A stretch of 17,772 nucleotides of DNA. Origin: Opitutales bacterium. Lineage in GTDB: Bacteria; Verrucomicrobiota; Verrucomicrobiia; Opitutales; Intestinicryptomonadaceae. Shown one piece after another: positions 7,721-15,946 of the stretch. The stretch is taken from assembly GCA_021641325.1 (NCBI GenBank), contig JAJXPD010000004.1, forward strand, positions 1-17,772, given 5' to 3'. A model generated the notes under the pieces. That model had not been told where the DNA came from. It did no database searches and saw only the letters and a list, made by a program, of their open reading frames with translations. The position numbers and the translations under genes were made by a program. How positions within the stretch are numbered: position 1 is the first letter of the stretch; the number at the start of each line of letters is the position of its first letter.

Positions 7721-9145
7721 ATGAAAAAAATTCAGAATGCGATTTTCCGCTTCTCTCTCGCGCTGTCCATGCTTGCCGCGTCGGCCCACGCGCAATTTAA
7801 GGACGCCGCGCAATTCGGGTTTCTGCCCGAAAACGACGGCTTCAAAAACGCCGAGGCTCTGCAAAAGGCGGTAGACGGCGGAGGAACGATTGCCGTTTCG
7901 AAAAAAGGCGTCTACGCAATCTCGAAGGAAATAAGAATCGGCGACAATACGCACCTTGTTTTCGGCGCGGATACGGTCGTAAAAAAGACGGCGGCAAAGG
8001 GCGCGTCCTTCCCCTACGCTTTCGTCAACAAGGGCGCGTACGACAAAACGTTCAATGAAAATATCCGCATAACGGGGCTGAATTTGTCGGTCGGCGGAAT
8101 CGACCAGTGCAATACTCCGATTGTCGGGCTAATCGGGCATCTGTCGTTCTTTTATGTGAAAGACCTGCGGATTGAAAACTTCCGCTGTGCCGACTTGGAG
8201 AAAGGACAGTTCTGTATCCAGATTTGCGCGTTCGAAAACATAATCGTGCGCGACGCAATCATCAAAGGCAAAAAGGACGGCTTGCACCTCGGACGCGGCA
8301 AGACATTCAAAATAGCCGACTGCGACTTCACCACATTCGACGACGCAATAGCCCTCAACGCCCACGACTACTCCACCTCCAACCCCGAACTGGGCTGGAT
8401 TGAAGACGGCGTCATAGAAAACATCGTAGACCGCAACGAAGAAAAAACCGTGGGCTACTTCTGCCGAATCCTCGGCGGCTCGTGGACCGACTGGCGCGAG
8501 GGCATGAAAATACAACGCTCCGACAGCGTCGTATCCGACGGGCGAATCTACCGAAGCGTAAACAAACCCGACGGCAAAACGTACATATCAAAAACGCGCC
8601 CGACGCACAAAAGCGGAACGCAAACGCTCGACGGCATTCTCTGGCGCGTCGTGCAGGACGGCGCGACATACACCGCGGGCGTGCGCAACGTGGTCTTCCG
8701 CGACATATTTTTATACAAACCGCGCACGGCGTTTTCCGTGCACTTCGACAACGGCGTTTACAGCCGCTCGTACTATCCGAACGCGCCGTTCGTGTCGCAA
8801 AGCGGCTTGGTGTTCGACAACGTCCGCGTGATGTTCGACGAGCCGAAACCGTTTCTGACGTCGCTTACCCCGATAGACTCGATGGTCATGAACAACTGCC
8901 ATTTGAAGAAAAACAAAATTCTGTTCTTCTGCAATTCGGACATGAAAGACTTCGGCAAAACCTCCATGAGATTTTCGAACTGCACGTTCGACGTCCCCGA
9001 AAACTTCGTGCTAATCGAAAACAAAATAAAGAACAAACAGCTCGACGTACGCGCAAGAGGCTCTATTTTGCCCAACGGCAAACCCGCAGTAAAAGACAGA
9101 CTCGACCGCGATTTCTTCGACTGCGACTTTTTGAAGAAAAATTAG
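7721..9145 (+). CDS. Secreted right-handed beta-helix protein, GH28/pectin-lyase-like
   Basis: This 474-residue protein has a signal peptide ending near AHAQ (residue 25) and then repeated short beta-strand rungs typical of the pectin-lyase fold. The stretch KKDGLHL (184-190) followed by FDDAIALNAHD (206-216) matches in position and form the NTD and GDD motifs of GH28 polygalacturonases, keeping the aspartates (186, 207, 208). The later GH28 motifs (SHG, RIK) are not recognisable. A module at about 254-309 interrupts the helix: W-x-x-W-x-x-G, then SDGRIYRS, RPTHKSG and DGILW, a pattern like small carbohydrate-binding or phage-tail modules. Likely acts with the upstream GH30-like protein on plant-type or host glycans; substrate unknown. 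No Shine-Dalgarno is visible; the ATG directly precedes the signal peptide. Confidence 0.8.
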   Translation: MKKIQNAIFRFSLALSMLAASAHAQFKDAAQFGFLPENDGFKNAEALQKAVDGGGTIAVSKKGVYAISKEIRIGDNTHLVFGADTVVKKTAAKGASFPYAFVNKGAYDKTFNENIRITGLNLSVGGIDQCNTPIVGLIGHLSFFYVKDLRIENFRCADLEKGQFCIQICAFENIIVRDAIIKGKKDGLHLGRGKTFKIADCDFTTFDDAIALNAHDYSTSNPELGWIEDGVIENIVDRNEEKTVGYFCRILGGSWTDWREGMKIQRSDSVVSDGRIYRSVNKPDGKTYISKTRPTHKSGTQTLDGILWRVVQDGATYTAGVRNVVFRDIFLYKPRTAFSVHFDNGVYSRSYYPNAPFVSQSGLVFDNVRVMFDEPKPFLTSLTPIDSMVMNNCHLKKNKILFFCNSDMKDFGKTSMRFSNCTFDVPENFVLIENKIKNKQLDVRARGSILPNGKPAVKDRLDRDFFDCDFLKKN

Positions 9146-9153
9146 GGACACTC

Positions 9154-9231
9154 AGGCGGCGATTTCACGCACTTGCGTGGTGCAGGGCACACGCGGATTT
9201 CCGCAAAGCATGGAAACTGAACAAACCGCCT
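9154..9231 (+). repeat. Structured intergenic repeat (degenerate copy D, 78 nt)
   Basis: AGGCGG at 9154-9159 pairs with CCGCCT at 9226-9231, giving a 78-nt span, the same as copy A. The central hairpin is CACGC (9166-9170) with GCGTG (9175-9179) around ACTT, resembling the ACTTGCGT tip of the family. CGCAAAGC-ATGGAAAC (9202-9217) matches the right part of copy B2 (CGCAAGCACGGGGAAAC). The similarity is weaker than among the other copies. Confidence 0.45.
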
Positions 9232-9302
9232 TGCCCAACTTTTCGTCCAACACACCTCAAAAAATCTTCCGCGCCGTGCGCTGTAATTTTAGGGGCGTCA
9301 AA

Positions 9303-9403
9303 GTGCCAGTATAAGGGCGGCTTTGCGCGCGGCACAGGGCGCGTAGCATACTTGGCGTATGTAAGCGGTCTGGGACGTGCGTGAAACGCCCTTATACTGG
9401 TGC
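9303..9403 (+). repeat. Structured intergenic repeat (copy B) with 14-bp perfect terminal inverted repeat
   Basis: CCAGTATAAGGGCG (9306-9319) and CGCCCTTATACTGG (9387-9400) are perfect inverted repeats; two G-U pairs and a G-C pair extend the stem to 9303/9403. Inside are the left motif GGCTTTGCGCG (9319-9329), a central hairpin CATAC (9347-9351) with GTATG (9357-9361), and the right motif GAAACGCC (9383-9390). The motif order equals that of copy A on the minus strand at 2726-2803. Confidence 0.75.
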
Positions 9404-9488
9404 TATAACGCCCCGTAAGTGTGGCGTACTTTCGTACGCGAGCAGTCCGCAAGCACGGGGAAACGCCGTATCAACGGTGCTATAACGC
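9399..9488 (+). repeat. 13-bp direct repeats marking tandem repeat units
   Basis: GGTGCTATAACGC occurs at 9399-9411 and 9476-9488, 77 bp apart, each followed within one base by CCGT. The copies sit at the boundaries of element B2. The 77-bp period is about one element length, suggesting the elements were multiplied in tandem. Confidence 0.65.
9411..9470 (+). repeat. Structured intergenic repeat (copy B2)
   Basis: CCCCGT (9411-9416) pairs with ACGGGG (9455-9460). A perfect 6-bp central hairpin is formed by GCGTAC (9424-9429) and GTACGC (9434-9439) around TTTC. The right motif GAAACGCC is at 9460-9467. The left motif of copies A and B is not preserved. Confidence 0.65.
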
Positions 9489-9502
9489 GCCGTGATATTT
9501 GG

Positions 9503-9530
9503 TTGACGAGAACACCCCCAATGCTAATTT
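9503..9530 (+). promoter_or_regulatory. Candidate glnS promoter
   Basis: TTGACG at 9503-9508 and TAATTT at 9525-9530 are separated by 16 bp, and the -10 is preceded by TGC (an extended -10 pattern). The predicted start near 9537 leaves a leader of about 20 nt rich in T and A, with no Shine-Dalgarno before the ATG at 9556. Confidence 0.5.
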
Positions 9531-9555
9531 TTTTCCAATTTATTTCTTTTAAACT

Positions 9556-11235
<1,680 letters not shown>

Positions 11236-11290
11236 GAGTCGGAAAGCGGAGCGGCGGCGAAAATACGCGGCGATTCGCGCAATAAAAAAG

Positions 11291-11323
11291 TTGACGAACC
11301 GCCGCGCGGCGCAAAAATATATT
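11291..11323 (+). promoter_or_regulatory. Candidate promoter for the aminotransferase
   Basis: TTGACG at 11291-11296 is a good -35 box and TATATT at 11318-11323 is a good -10 box, but the 21-bp spacing is too long for a standard promoter; AAATAT at 11315-11320 would give 18 bp with a poorer match. Transcription from here would give a leader of about 70 nt, ending in an A/C-rich stretch without Shine-Dalgarno. Confidence 0.35.
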
Positions 11324-11400
11324 CAATTTTTACGGCAGCCGCAGCGCGAACGCGCCGCCGCGCAAACCAAACAAAAACATTTACAACAGAACAACAGACA

Positions 11401-12267
11401 ATGAAAGTTTACATCAACGGAAAATACTACGACGAAAACGACGCAAAAGTGTCGGTTTTCGACCACGGCTTTATGTACGGCGACGGTATCTTCGAGGGTA
11501 TCCGCCTCTACAATAAAAACGTCTTCCGCCTGCCCATGCACATGGACAGACTCTTCCGCAGCGCGAAGGCAATCATGCTCGACCTGCCCTGGACAAAACA
11601 GGAAATCGCCGACGCCGTCTGCGACGCCTGCCGCACAAACAACCTCACCGACGGCTATATCCGCCTGATTATCTCGCGCGGCAAAGGCAAGCTGGGCCTC
11701 TCTCCCTTCACCTGCTCCGACCCGCAGCTTATAATCATCGCCGACCAAATCCAGCTTTACCCGAACGAAACGTACGAAAAGGGCTTGAAGGCAATCACCG
11801 TTCCCACGCGCAGAAATTCGCACGCGGCGCTGCCCCCCATGGTCAAGAGCCTCAACTACCTCAACAACATTCTCGCGAAAATCGAAGCCTACAAACTGGG
11901 CTATCAGGAATGCCTGCTGCTCAACAACGAAGGCTACGTCGCGGAATGCAGCGGCGACAACGTGTTCATCGTTTTCGAAGACAAGCTCATTACGCCGCCC
12001 GTCAGCTGCGGCTCGCTCGGCGGCATGACGCGCCGCGCGGTGCTCGACGTCGCAAAGAGGCTCGGCATTGAAGTCGTCGAAAAGCCGCTCGCGCGTTTTG
12101 ACGTCTGGACGGCGGACGAATGCTTCCTCACGGGAACCGCGGCAAAGCTCATTCCCCTCGTCGAACTCGACGGCAGAAGCATCGGCGACGGCAAACCCGG
12201 CCCGATTACCAAAAAGCTCCTGCAAGGCTTCAACGAAATCGCGCCCGTGGAAGGCACAAAAATCTAA
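11401..12267 (+). CDS. ilvE: Branched-chain amino acid aminotransferase (class IV, IlvE-like)
   Basis: This PLP enzyme of fold type IV transfers the amino group between glutamate and branched-chain 2-oxo acids. The 288-residue length is typical. Signatures: VSVFDHGFMYGDGIFEGIR (17-35), YIRLIISRG (86-94), the PLP lysine in VKSLNYLNNI (Lys149), GYVAECSGDNVFIV (from about residue 178) and ECFLTGTAAKLIPL toward the C-terminus. Class IV enzymes also include D-amino-acid transaminase and aminodeoxychorismate lyase; the F-E-G-I-R and V-K-S-L-N-Y-L-N-N blocks favour branched-chain aminotransferase, but substrate choice cannot be proven from sequence. The leader has no initiator codon for an attenuation peptide. 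A strong terminator follows 23 bp after the stop, so it is probably monocistronic. Confidence 0.9.
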   Translation: MKVYINGKYYDENDAKVSVFDHGFMYGDGIFEGIRLYNKNVFRLPMHMDRLFRSAKAIMLDLPWTKQEIADAVCDACRTNNLTDGYIRLIISRGKGKLGLSPFTCSDPQLIIIADQIQLYPNETYEKGLKAITVPTRRNSHAALPPMVKSLNYLNNILAKIEAYKLGYQECLLLNNEGYVAECSGDNVFIVFEDKLITPPVSCGSLGGMTRRAVLDVAKRLGIEVVEKPLARFDVWTADECFLTGTAAKLIPLVELDGRSIGDGKPGPITKKLLQGFNEIAPVEGTKI

Positions 12268-12290
12268 GTTAAAGACAACGGTTTAATTTG

Positions 12291-12330
12291 GGCGCGTTTT
12301 CGGACGAATGAATCCGAAACGCGCCTTTTT
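12291..12330 (+). terminator. Intrinsic terminator after the aminotransferase gene
   Basis: GGCGCGTTTTCGGA (12291-12304) pairs with TCCGAAACGCGCC (12313-12325) with one bulged T and an 8-nt loop, followed by five T (12326-12330). It ends only 9 bp before the next ATG at 12340. Confidence 0.88.
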
Positions 12331-12339
12331 CATAAGACA

Positions 12340-12720
12340 ATGGCAAATACCGACAGAGACAGAATGGCGAAAACGCTGGGGCTTGAAACGCTCGAATGCA
12401 AATTCGGCGCGGCGAAAGTCCGCGGAAAAGCGGAGGAAAAATTTTTGAACGGGGTGGACATCGCCCATGGAGGCTTTTTGTTCACCGTTGCCGACTTCGC
12501 GTCGGCGCTGGCGGCAAACGCCGACGGACGGGTCGCGATAAGCTCCGGGGCTTCAATCAACTACCTCTCGCCCTGCCCCGCAAACGAAACGGTTGTGGCG
12601 GAGGCGTCGATTTCGTATTCCGACGAAAAAACCGCGCTCTGCGACGTCGCGATAAAATCGGCGGAATCGGGAAAAACCTTCGCCGTATTCCAGTCGAGAA
12701 TGATTTTCAAAAAGCGATGA
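12340..12720 (+). CDS. PaaI-type hotdog-fold acyl-CoA thioesterase
   Basis: This 126-residue protein is a single hotdog domain of the PaaI/4-hydroxybenzoyl-CoA thioesterase group, which hydrolyses acyl- or aryl-CoA in the cytoplasm. The signature GVDIAHGGFLFTVADFASALAA is at 38-59, with HGG at 43-45 and the conserved Asp52 on the following helix; ISSGASINYLSP matches the next strand block. The real substrate is unknown. The ATG starts 9 bp after a terminator U-run and has no Shine-Dalgarno, so transcription must come from read-through or from a promoter overlapping the hairpin. The stop overlaps the start of the Sel1-repeat gene as ATGA, which ties both into one transcript. Confidence 0.85.
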   Translation: MANTDRDRMAKTLGLETLECKFGAAKVRGKAEEKFLNGVDIAHGGFLFTVADFASALAANADGRVAISSGASINYLSPCPANETVVAEASISYSDEKTALCDVAIKSAESGKTFAVFQSRMIFKKR

Positions 12721-13904
12721 AAAAACTTCTGGCAACCCTCGCGGCGGCGGCTCTGGCGTGCGCGGCAACCGCGCAAAGCCTCGGACAAATCGGGGCGCAA
12801 CGCAGACAGGCGGACGCCGCGGACGGCGGCGCAATAGCCGCAAAGGCGATGGCGGGCGACGCCGCCGCGCAGCTCGCGCTCGGCTCGTTCTACGCAAAGG
12901 GCGCGAACGGCTTTCCCGCCGACGCGGCAAAGGCCGTGGAGTGGCTCGAAAAATCCGCCGCGCAAAACGAAAAGGCGGCGATGGCGTACTTGGGCTACAT
13001 CTACGGCGAGGGGAAACTCGTCAAGCGCGACTTCGCAAAAGCCGTGAAATGGCGCGAAGCCGCCGCAAACGCGGGCGACGCCAACGACAAATGGTCGCTC
13101 GGAAACGCGTTCCTGTACGGATTCCTCGTGCCTAAAGACCAGCTCAAAGCCCTGTACTGGATTACCCTCGCGGCGGAAAGCGGCAATGCCGACGCCGTGG
13201 TGAAGCTCGTCGAAATACACGAAAACCTCGGGAACAAAGAGGAGCTTGCGAAGTGGCGGGCGAAGTTCGCGCAAATGCAGCTCGCGGCGGCGGAAAGCGG
13301 CAACGCGGTGGCGATGGCGGCTGTCGCCGAAAAGTTCATGTCGGGCGAAGACGGGCTTCCGCGCAACCGCGCCCGCGCAGTGTTCTGGTACAAAAAGGCG
13401 GCGGACGCGGGGCATGCGGAGTCAATCGAGAAAGTCGCAAAGATGTACGCGCGCGGACGCTTCCTGCCGCAGAATCAGGAAAAGGCGCAATACTATTTCG
13501 AAAAGCTCGCGGAGAAAGACCCGTCTTGCTGTTTCAAAATTTCGTCGATGTACGCAGAGGGCAGGAACGGCTTCCCCGTAGACGCGAAAAAATCCGCCGA
13601 CTGGTTCGCGCGGGGCGCAAAAAACGGCGACACCACAAACAGAATCTACGCGGCGTACAGATACTGGAAAATCGGCGAGACCGACACTGCGTTGAAGTTT
13701 TGCGGCGAAGTCGAAGAGGAGGCGGGAAAGTCGCTCTCCGCGCTCGGCGCAAACGCCGCCGATCCGAAAAACGTGCAGGCGGCGATGCTAAAACGCGCCC
13801 TCTACGCGGCGAAACTCATGCGCGAAAAAATTTCCGCGGGAGCAAAAGCCCCCGACACGCTCGACGAATACTTCGCAATCCGCCGCGCTCAAACGGAGCT
13901 TTGA
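12717..13904 (+). CDS. Exported Sel1-repeat protein
   Basis: Starting at the ATG at 12717, which overlaps the preceding stop, the protein has 395 residues and a signal peptide (MKKLLATLAAAALACAATAQ, likely cut after ATA). The rest is about seven Sel1-like helical repeats of 36 or so residues, for example LALGSFYAKG...DAAKAVEWLEKSA, YLGYIYGEGK...DFAKAVKWREAAANAG, VAEKFMSGEDG...RARAVFWYKKAADAG and ISSMYAEGRNG...DAKKSADWFARGAKNG. Sel1 repeats form a solenoid that binds partner proteins, often in the envelope or in signalling; no enzymatic motif is visible. The C-terminal 90 or so residues do not follow the repeat. An earlier in-frame ATG lies in the thioesterase gene and would destroy the signal peptide. 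Confidence 0.85.
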   Translation: MKKLLATLAAAALACAATAQSLGQIGAQRRQADAADGGAIAAKAMAGDAAAQLALGSFYAKGANGFPADAAKAVEWLEKSAAQNEKAAMAYLGYIYGEGKLVKRDFAKAVKWREAAANAGDANDKWSLGNAFLYGFLVPKDQLKALYWITLAAESGNADAVVKLVEIHENLGNKEELAKWRAKFAQMQLAAAESGNAVAMAAVAEKFMSGEDGLPRNRARAVFWYKKAADAGHAESIEKVAKMYARGRFLPQNQEKAQYYFEKLAEKDPSCCFKISSMYAEGRNGFPVDAKKSADWFARGAKNGDTTNRIYAAYRYWKIGETDTALKFCGEVEEEAGKSLSALGANAADPKNVQAAMLKRALYAAKLMREKISAGAKAPDTLDEYFAIRRAQTEL

Positions 13905-13920
13905 AAAAGGCGCAACAATT

Positions 13921-14283
13921 ATGATTAGAAAAATAAACGACACCCTGCTCTACCTCCTCTTCTGCTTCCTACTCGGAACGGGAATAATGCTCGAATACAC
14001 TTTCGTAAAAGGCGCGGGCATGCAAACGGTCATGGGAATGGGAAAGCACGACTGGAAGACCCTGCACCTGTACGCGGGTTTTGCGGCGGCGGCGTGCGCG
14101 CTCCTGCACATTCTGCTGAACGCAAAATTCGTCAAAAACGCGATTTGCAAAAAGAGCAAGGCGGCGGCGGTTCTTTTCGTCGCGGCGGGGCTTGCGCTCG
14201 CGTTCGGAATCGGCTTCTACCCAAAGAAAACCGCGAAGCCCGCGGCGCAAGCCGCGCTTCAAAACTGCCCGACGCAAAAATAA
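13921..14283 (+). CDS. Small DUF4405-like membrane protein
   Basis: This 120-residue protein has three hydrophobic segments (about 8-25, 47-67 and 82-100). The block GKHDWKTLHLYAGF (41-54) followed by LLHILLN (61-67) places histidines at 43, 49 and 63. This spacing is typical of the DUF4405 group, which resembles the heme-binding helices of cytochrome b-type proteins, so heme or quinone chemistry at the inner membrane is possible but not shown. It starts 16 bp after the Sel1-repeat gene, with AAGG about 10 bp ahead of the ATG, and is probably co-transcribed. The C-terminal tail is basic and low in complexity. Confidence 0.7.
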   Translation: MIRKINDTLLYLLFCFLLGTGIMLEYTFVKGAGMQTVMGMGKHDWKTLHLYAGFAAAACALLHILLNAKFVKNAICKKSKAAAVLFVAAGLALAFGIGFYPKKTAKPAAQAALQNCPTQK

Positions 14284-14327
14284 AATTGTTGCGCTAAACG
14301 CCGAAAAAGAAAGAATATTGGCGATAT

Positions 14328-15167
14328 ATGGAATACAACGGACAGCTTTCGCCGTCGCAGACGACGGAAATTTTGCGCGAAATCGGACACTCGCCCGTAA
14401 AAAAGTTCGGGCAGAACTTTTTGGTGGACGCAAACATTGTGAGGAAATCGCTCGAACTCGCCGAAGTCTCCGCGGGCGACACCGTTGTGGAAGTAGGCCC
14501 CGGGTTGGGGACGCTCACGGGCGCGCTGCTCGAACGCGGCGCAAAAGTCTACGCCGTCGAGCTTGACAAAAGGCTTTTCGAATTTCTGAAAGGCCGTTTC
14601 GGCGGCAACCCGAACCTCGACCTAATCAACGCCGACGCCGTGGAATACCCGCTTGCGAACCTGCCGCCCGCCGCCGACAATTTCAAGGTTGTGGCAAACC
14701 TGCCCTACGCAATCAGCACGCCGTGGCTCGACAAAATCCTCGCGGGCAGGCTTCCTCAAAAGATGTCGCTCATGCTCCAAAAGGAGGCGGCATTGCGCTT
14801 TGCGGCGCGGAACGGCTCTGGCGAATTTTCGCCGATTTCCGTTCTGCTCTCGGAAGCTTACGACGTGCAGACGCCCCATAAAGTGTCGGCGGCGTGCTTC
14901 CACCCGCGCCCGTCGGTCGATTCCATGCTGCTTCCGCTTTCGAAAAAGCCCAACGCGTACACGTTCGCGCCGAAAACGCGCGAGATTATGAGGGCGGTGT
15001 TTTCAAAACGCCGCAAGCAGATACTTTCAATCGCAAAAAGCGCGGGTGCTGACTCGGCGATTCTGCTCGAATGGCTCGAAGCCTCCCCCGACCTGCCGCC
15101 CGACAGACGCCCCGAGGCAATCGAAAACCGCCACTGGGTCAACCTCGACAAACTTGCGCGAAAATGA
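14328..15167 (+). CDS. rsmA: 16S rRNA (adenine-1518/1519-N6,N6)-dimethyltransferase
   Basis: RsmA/KsgA dimethylates two adjacent adenines in the 3' end of 16S rRNA with S-adenosylmethionine, a late step of small-subunit assembly. The 279-residue length is usual. Motifs: KKFGQNFLVD (25-34), SAM-binding motif I VEVGPGLGTLT (54-64), AVELD (76-80), NADAVEYPL (101-109), and catalytic motif IV NLPYAIS (124-130). The C-terminal region FSKRRKQIL fits the small helical domain. The start at 14328 places the QNFL block at its normal distance. It follows a 44-bp gap after the DUF4405-like gene, and its stop overlaps the next start as ATGA. Loss of this activity is known to give kasugamycin resistance in other bacteria. 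Confidence 0.96.
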   Translation: MEYNGQLSPSQTTEILREIGHSPVKKFGQNFLVDANIVRKSLELAEVSAGDTVVEVGPGLGTLTGALLERGAKVYAVELDKRLFEFLKGRFGGNPNLDLINADAVEYPLANLPPAADNFKVVANLPYAISTPWLDKILAGRLPQKMSLMLQKEAALRFAARNGSGEFSPISVLLSEAYDVQTPHKVSAACFHPRPSVDSMLLPLSKKPNAYTFAPKTREIMRAVFSKRRKQILSIAKSAGADSAILLEWLEASPDLPPDRRPEAIENRHWVNLDKLARK

Positions 15168-15946
15168 AAACCGCCGTCGCATTGCTGTGCCTTGCCGCCC
15201 TCGTCTACTGCGGAATTTTGGCGGCGGCAAAACTGTTCGCAAACGCGCTGATGTTCCACCCGCCCGCGCGGACATACGTCAAAACGCGGGAGCTTTCGTT
15301 TTTCGAAATGACCGACGGCACGAAGCTCGTCGCCCTCATGCTGAAATCGGGCAAGCCCGACGCGCCCAAAATCTTCTACTGCCACGGCAACGGGGAGGAC
15401 TTGGGGCTTGTCCGACCGGGCTTGGAGGAGCTTCGCAAACGCGGCTTCGACGTGTTCTCGTACGACTACTGCGGCTACGGATTTTCGGAGGGCAGACCGA
15501 CCGAGAAAAACCTCTACGAATCGGCGGAGGCGGCGTGGAATTACGCCGCCGCAAAATTCGGCTACGCGCCCGAAAACACCGTGCTCTTCGGCTTCTCGCT
15601 CGGAAGCGCGGCGGTGTGCGCCGTCGCCGAAAAGCGGGACGGCTGGCGCGGGATAATCCTCGCGGGGGGAATCGCAAACGGCGCAAAAACGACGCTCCCG
15701 ATAGACATCATTCCGTGGAAAATACTCGACAATTCGTCGAAAGTGGCCGAGTTTAAATGCCCGCTGCTAATCCTGCACGGAACGCGCGACGCGATTGTCG
15801 CCCCGCGCAACGCCCGCGAAAATTTCGACGCGGCGAAGTGCCCAAAGAAGCTCGTGTGGCTGAAAGGCTACGGACACAACAACATTTCGTCGTCGCCCGA
15901 ATACGCGGCGGAAGTAGAAAACTTTATAAAAAATCCGAAATTATGA
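15164..15946 (+). CDS. Membrane-anchored alpha/beta hydrolase
   Basis: From the ATG at 15164 (overlapping the rsmA stop) the protein has 260 residues. An N-terminal hydrophobic segment (about 4-29) looks like an uncleaved anchor, followed by FHPP, a frequent start of ABHD13/17 (Bem46)-type hydrolases. The fold is shown by the oxyanion block HGNGED (74-79), DYCGYGFSEG (101-110), the nucleophile elbow GFSLGS (Ser145), HGTRDAIV (Asp209) and GYGHNN (His238), so the catalytic triad is complete. It is likely an esterase or thioesterase facing the periplasm or the membrane; no substrate can be named. Its stop overlaps the start of the DJ-1 gene as ATGA. Confidence 0.85.
   Translation: MKTAVALLCLAALVYCGILAAAKLFANALMFHPPARTYVKTRELSFFEMTDGTKLVALMLKSGKPDAPKIFYCHGNGEDLGLVRPGLEELRKRGFDVFSYDYCGYGFSEGRPTEKNLYESAEAAWNYAAAKFGYAPENTVLFGFSLGSAAVCAVAEKRDGWRGIILAGGIANGAKTTLPIDIIPWKILDNSSKVAEFKCPLLILHGTRDAIVAPRNARENFDAAKCPKKLVWLKGYGHNNISSSPEYAAEVENFIKNPKL

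Larger units (their letters stand above)
9146..9502. other. Gene-free repeat cluster upstream of glnS
   Basis: No credible coding frame is seen. Nearly the whole stretch is made of three structured elements (9154-9231, 9303-9403, 9411-9470) in the same orientation, followed by the glnS promoter. The linker at 9232-9302 shows no clear structure. No typical terminator with a U-run follows the beta-helix gene; the hairpins may serve that purpose. Confidence 0.65.

Noticed and set aside
9165..9452. Possible small protein on the minus strand inside the repeat cluster
   Set aside because: The frame runs through the hairpin elements, is Arg/Ala/His-rich and unlike any family; the DNA is better explained as repeats.
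9303..9488. Integron attC sites or a cassette array
   Set aside because: The elements are imperfect palindromes of suitable length, but the core sites RYYYAAC and GTTRRRY are not found at their ends, no cassette genes lie between them, and no integrase is in the window.
9146..9490. CRISPR array
   Set aside because: Only two to three degenerate units are present. Direct repeats are 13 bp at 77-bp spacing, the intervening DNA is itself repeated and folded, and no cas gene is nearby.
11324..11400. Attenuator or leader peptide ahead of the aminotransferase gene
   Set aside because: The leader has no start codon before 11401, no run of branched-chain codons and no terminator with a U-run; only a 4-bp GCGC hairpin is visible.
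12396..12716. Longer N-terminus for the Sel1-repeat protein
   Set aside because: The extra residues are an out-of-frame reading of the thioesterase gene and would place the signal peptide in the interior.
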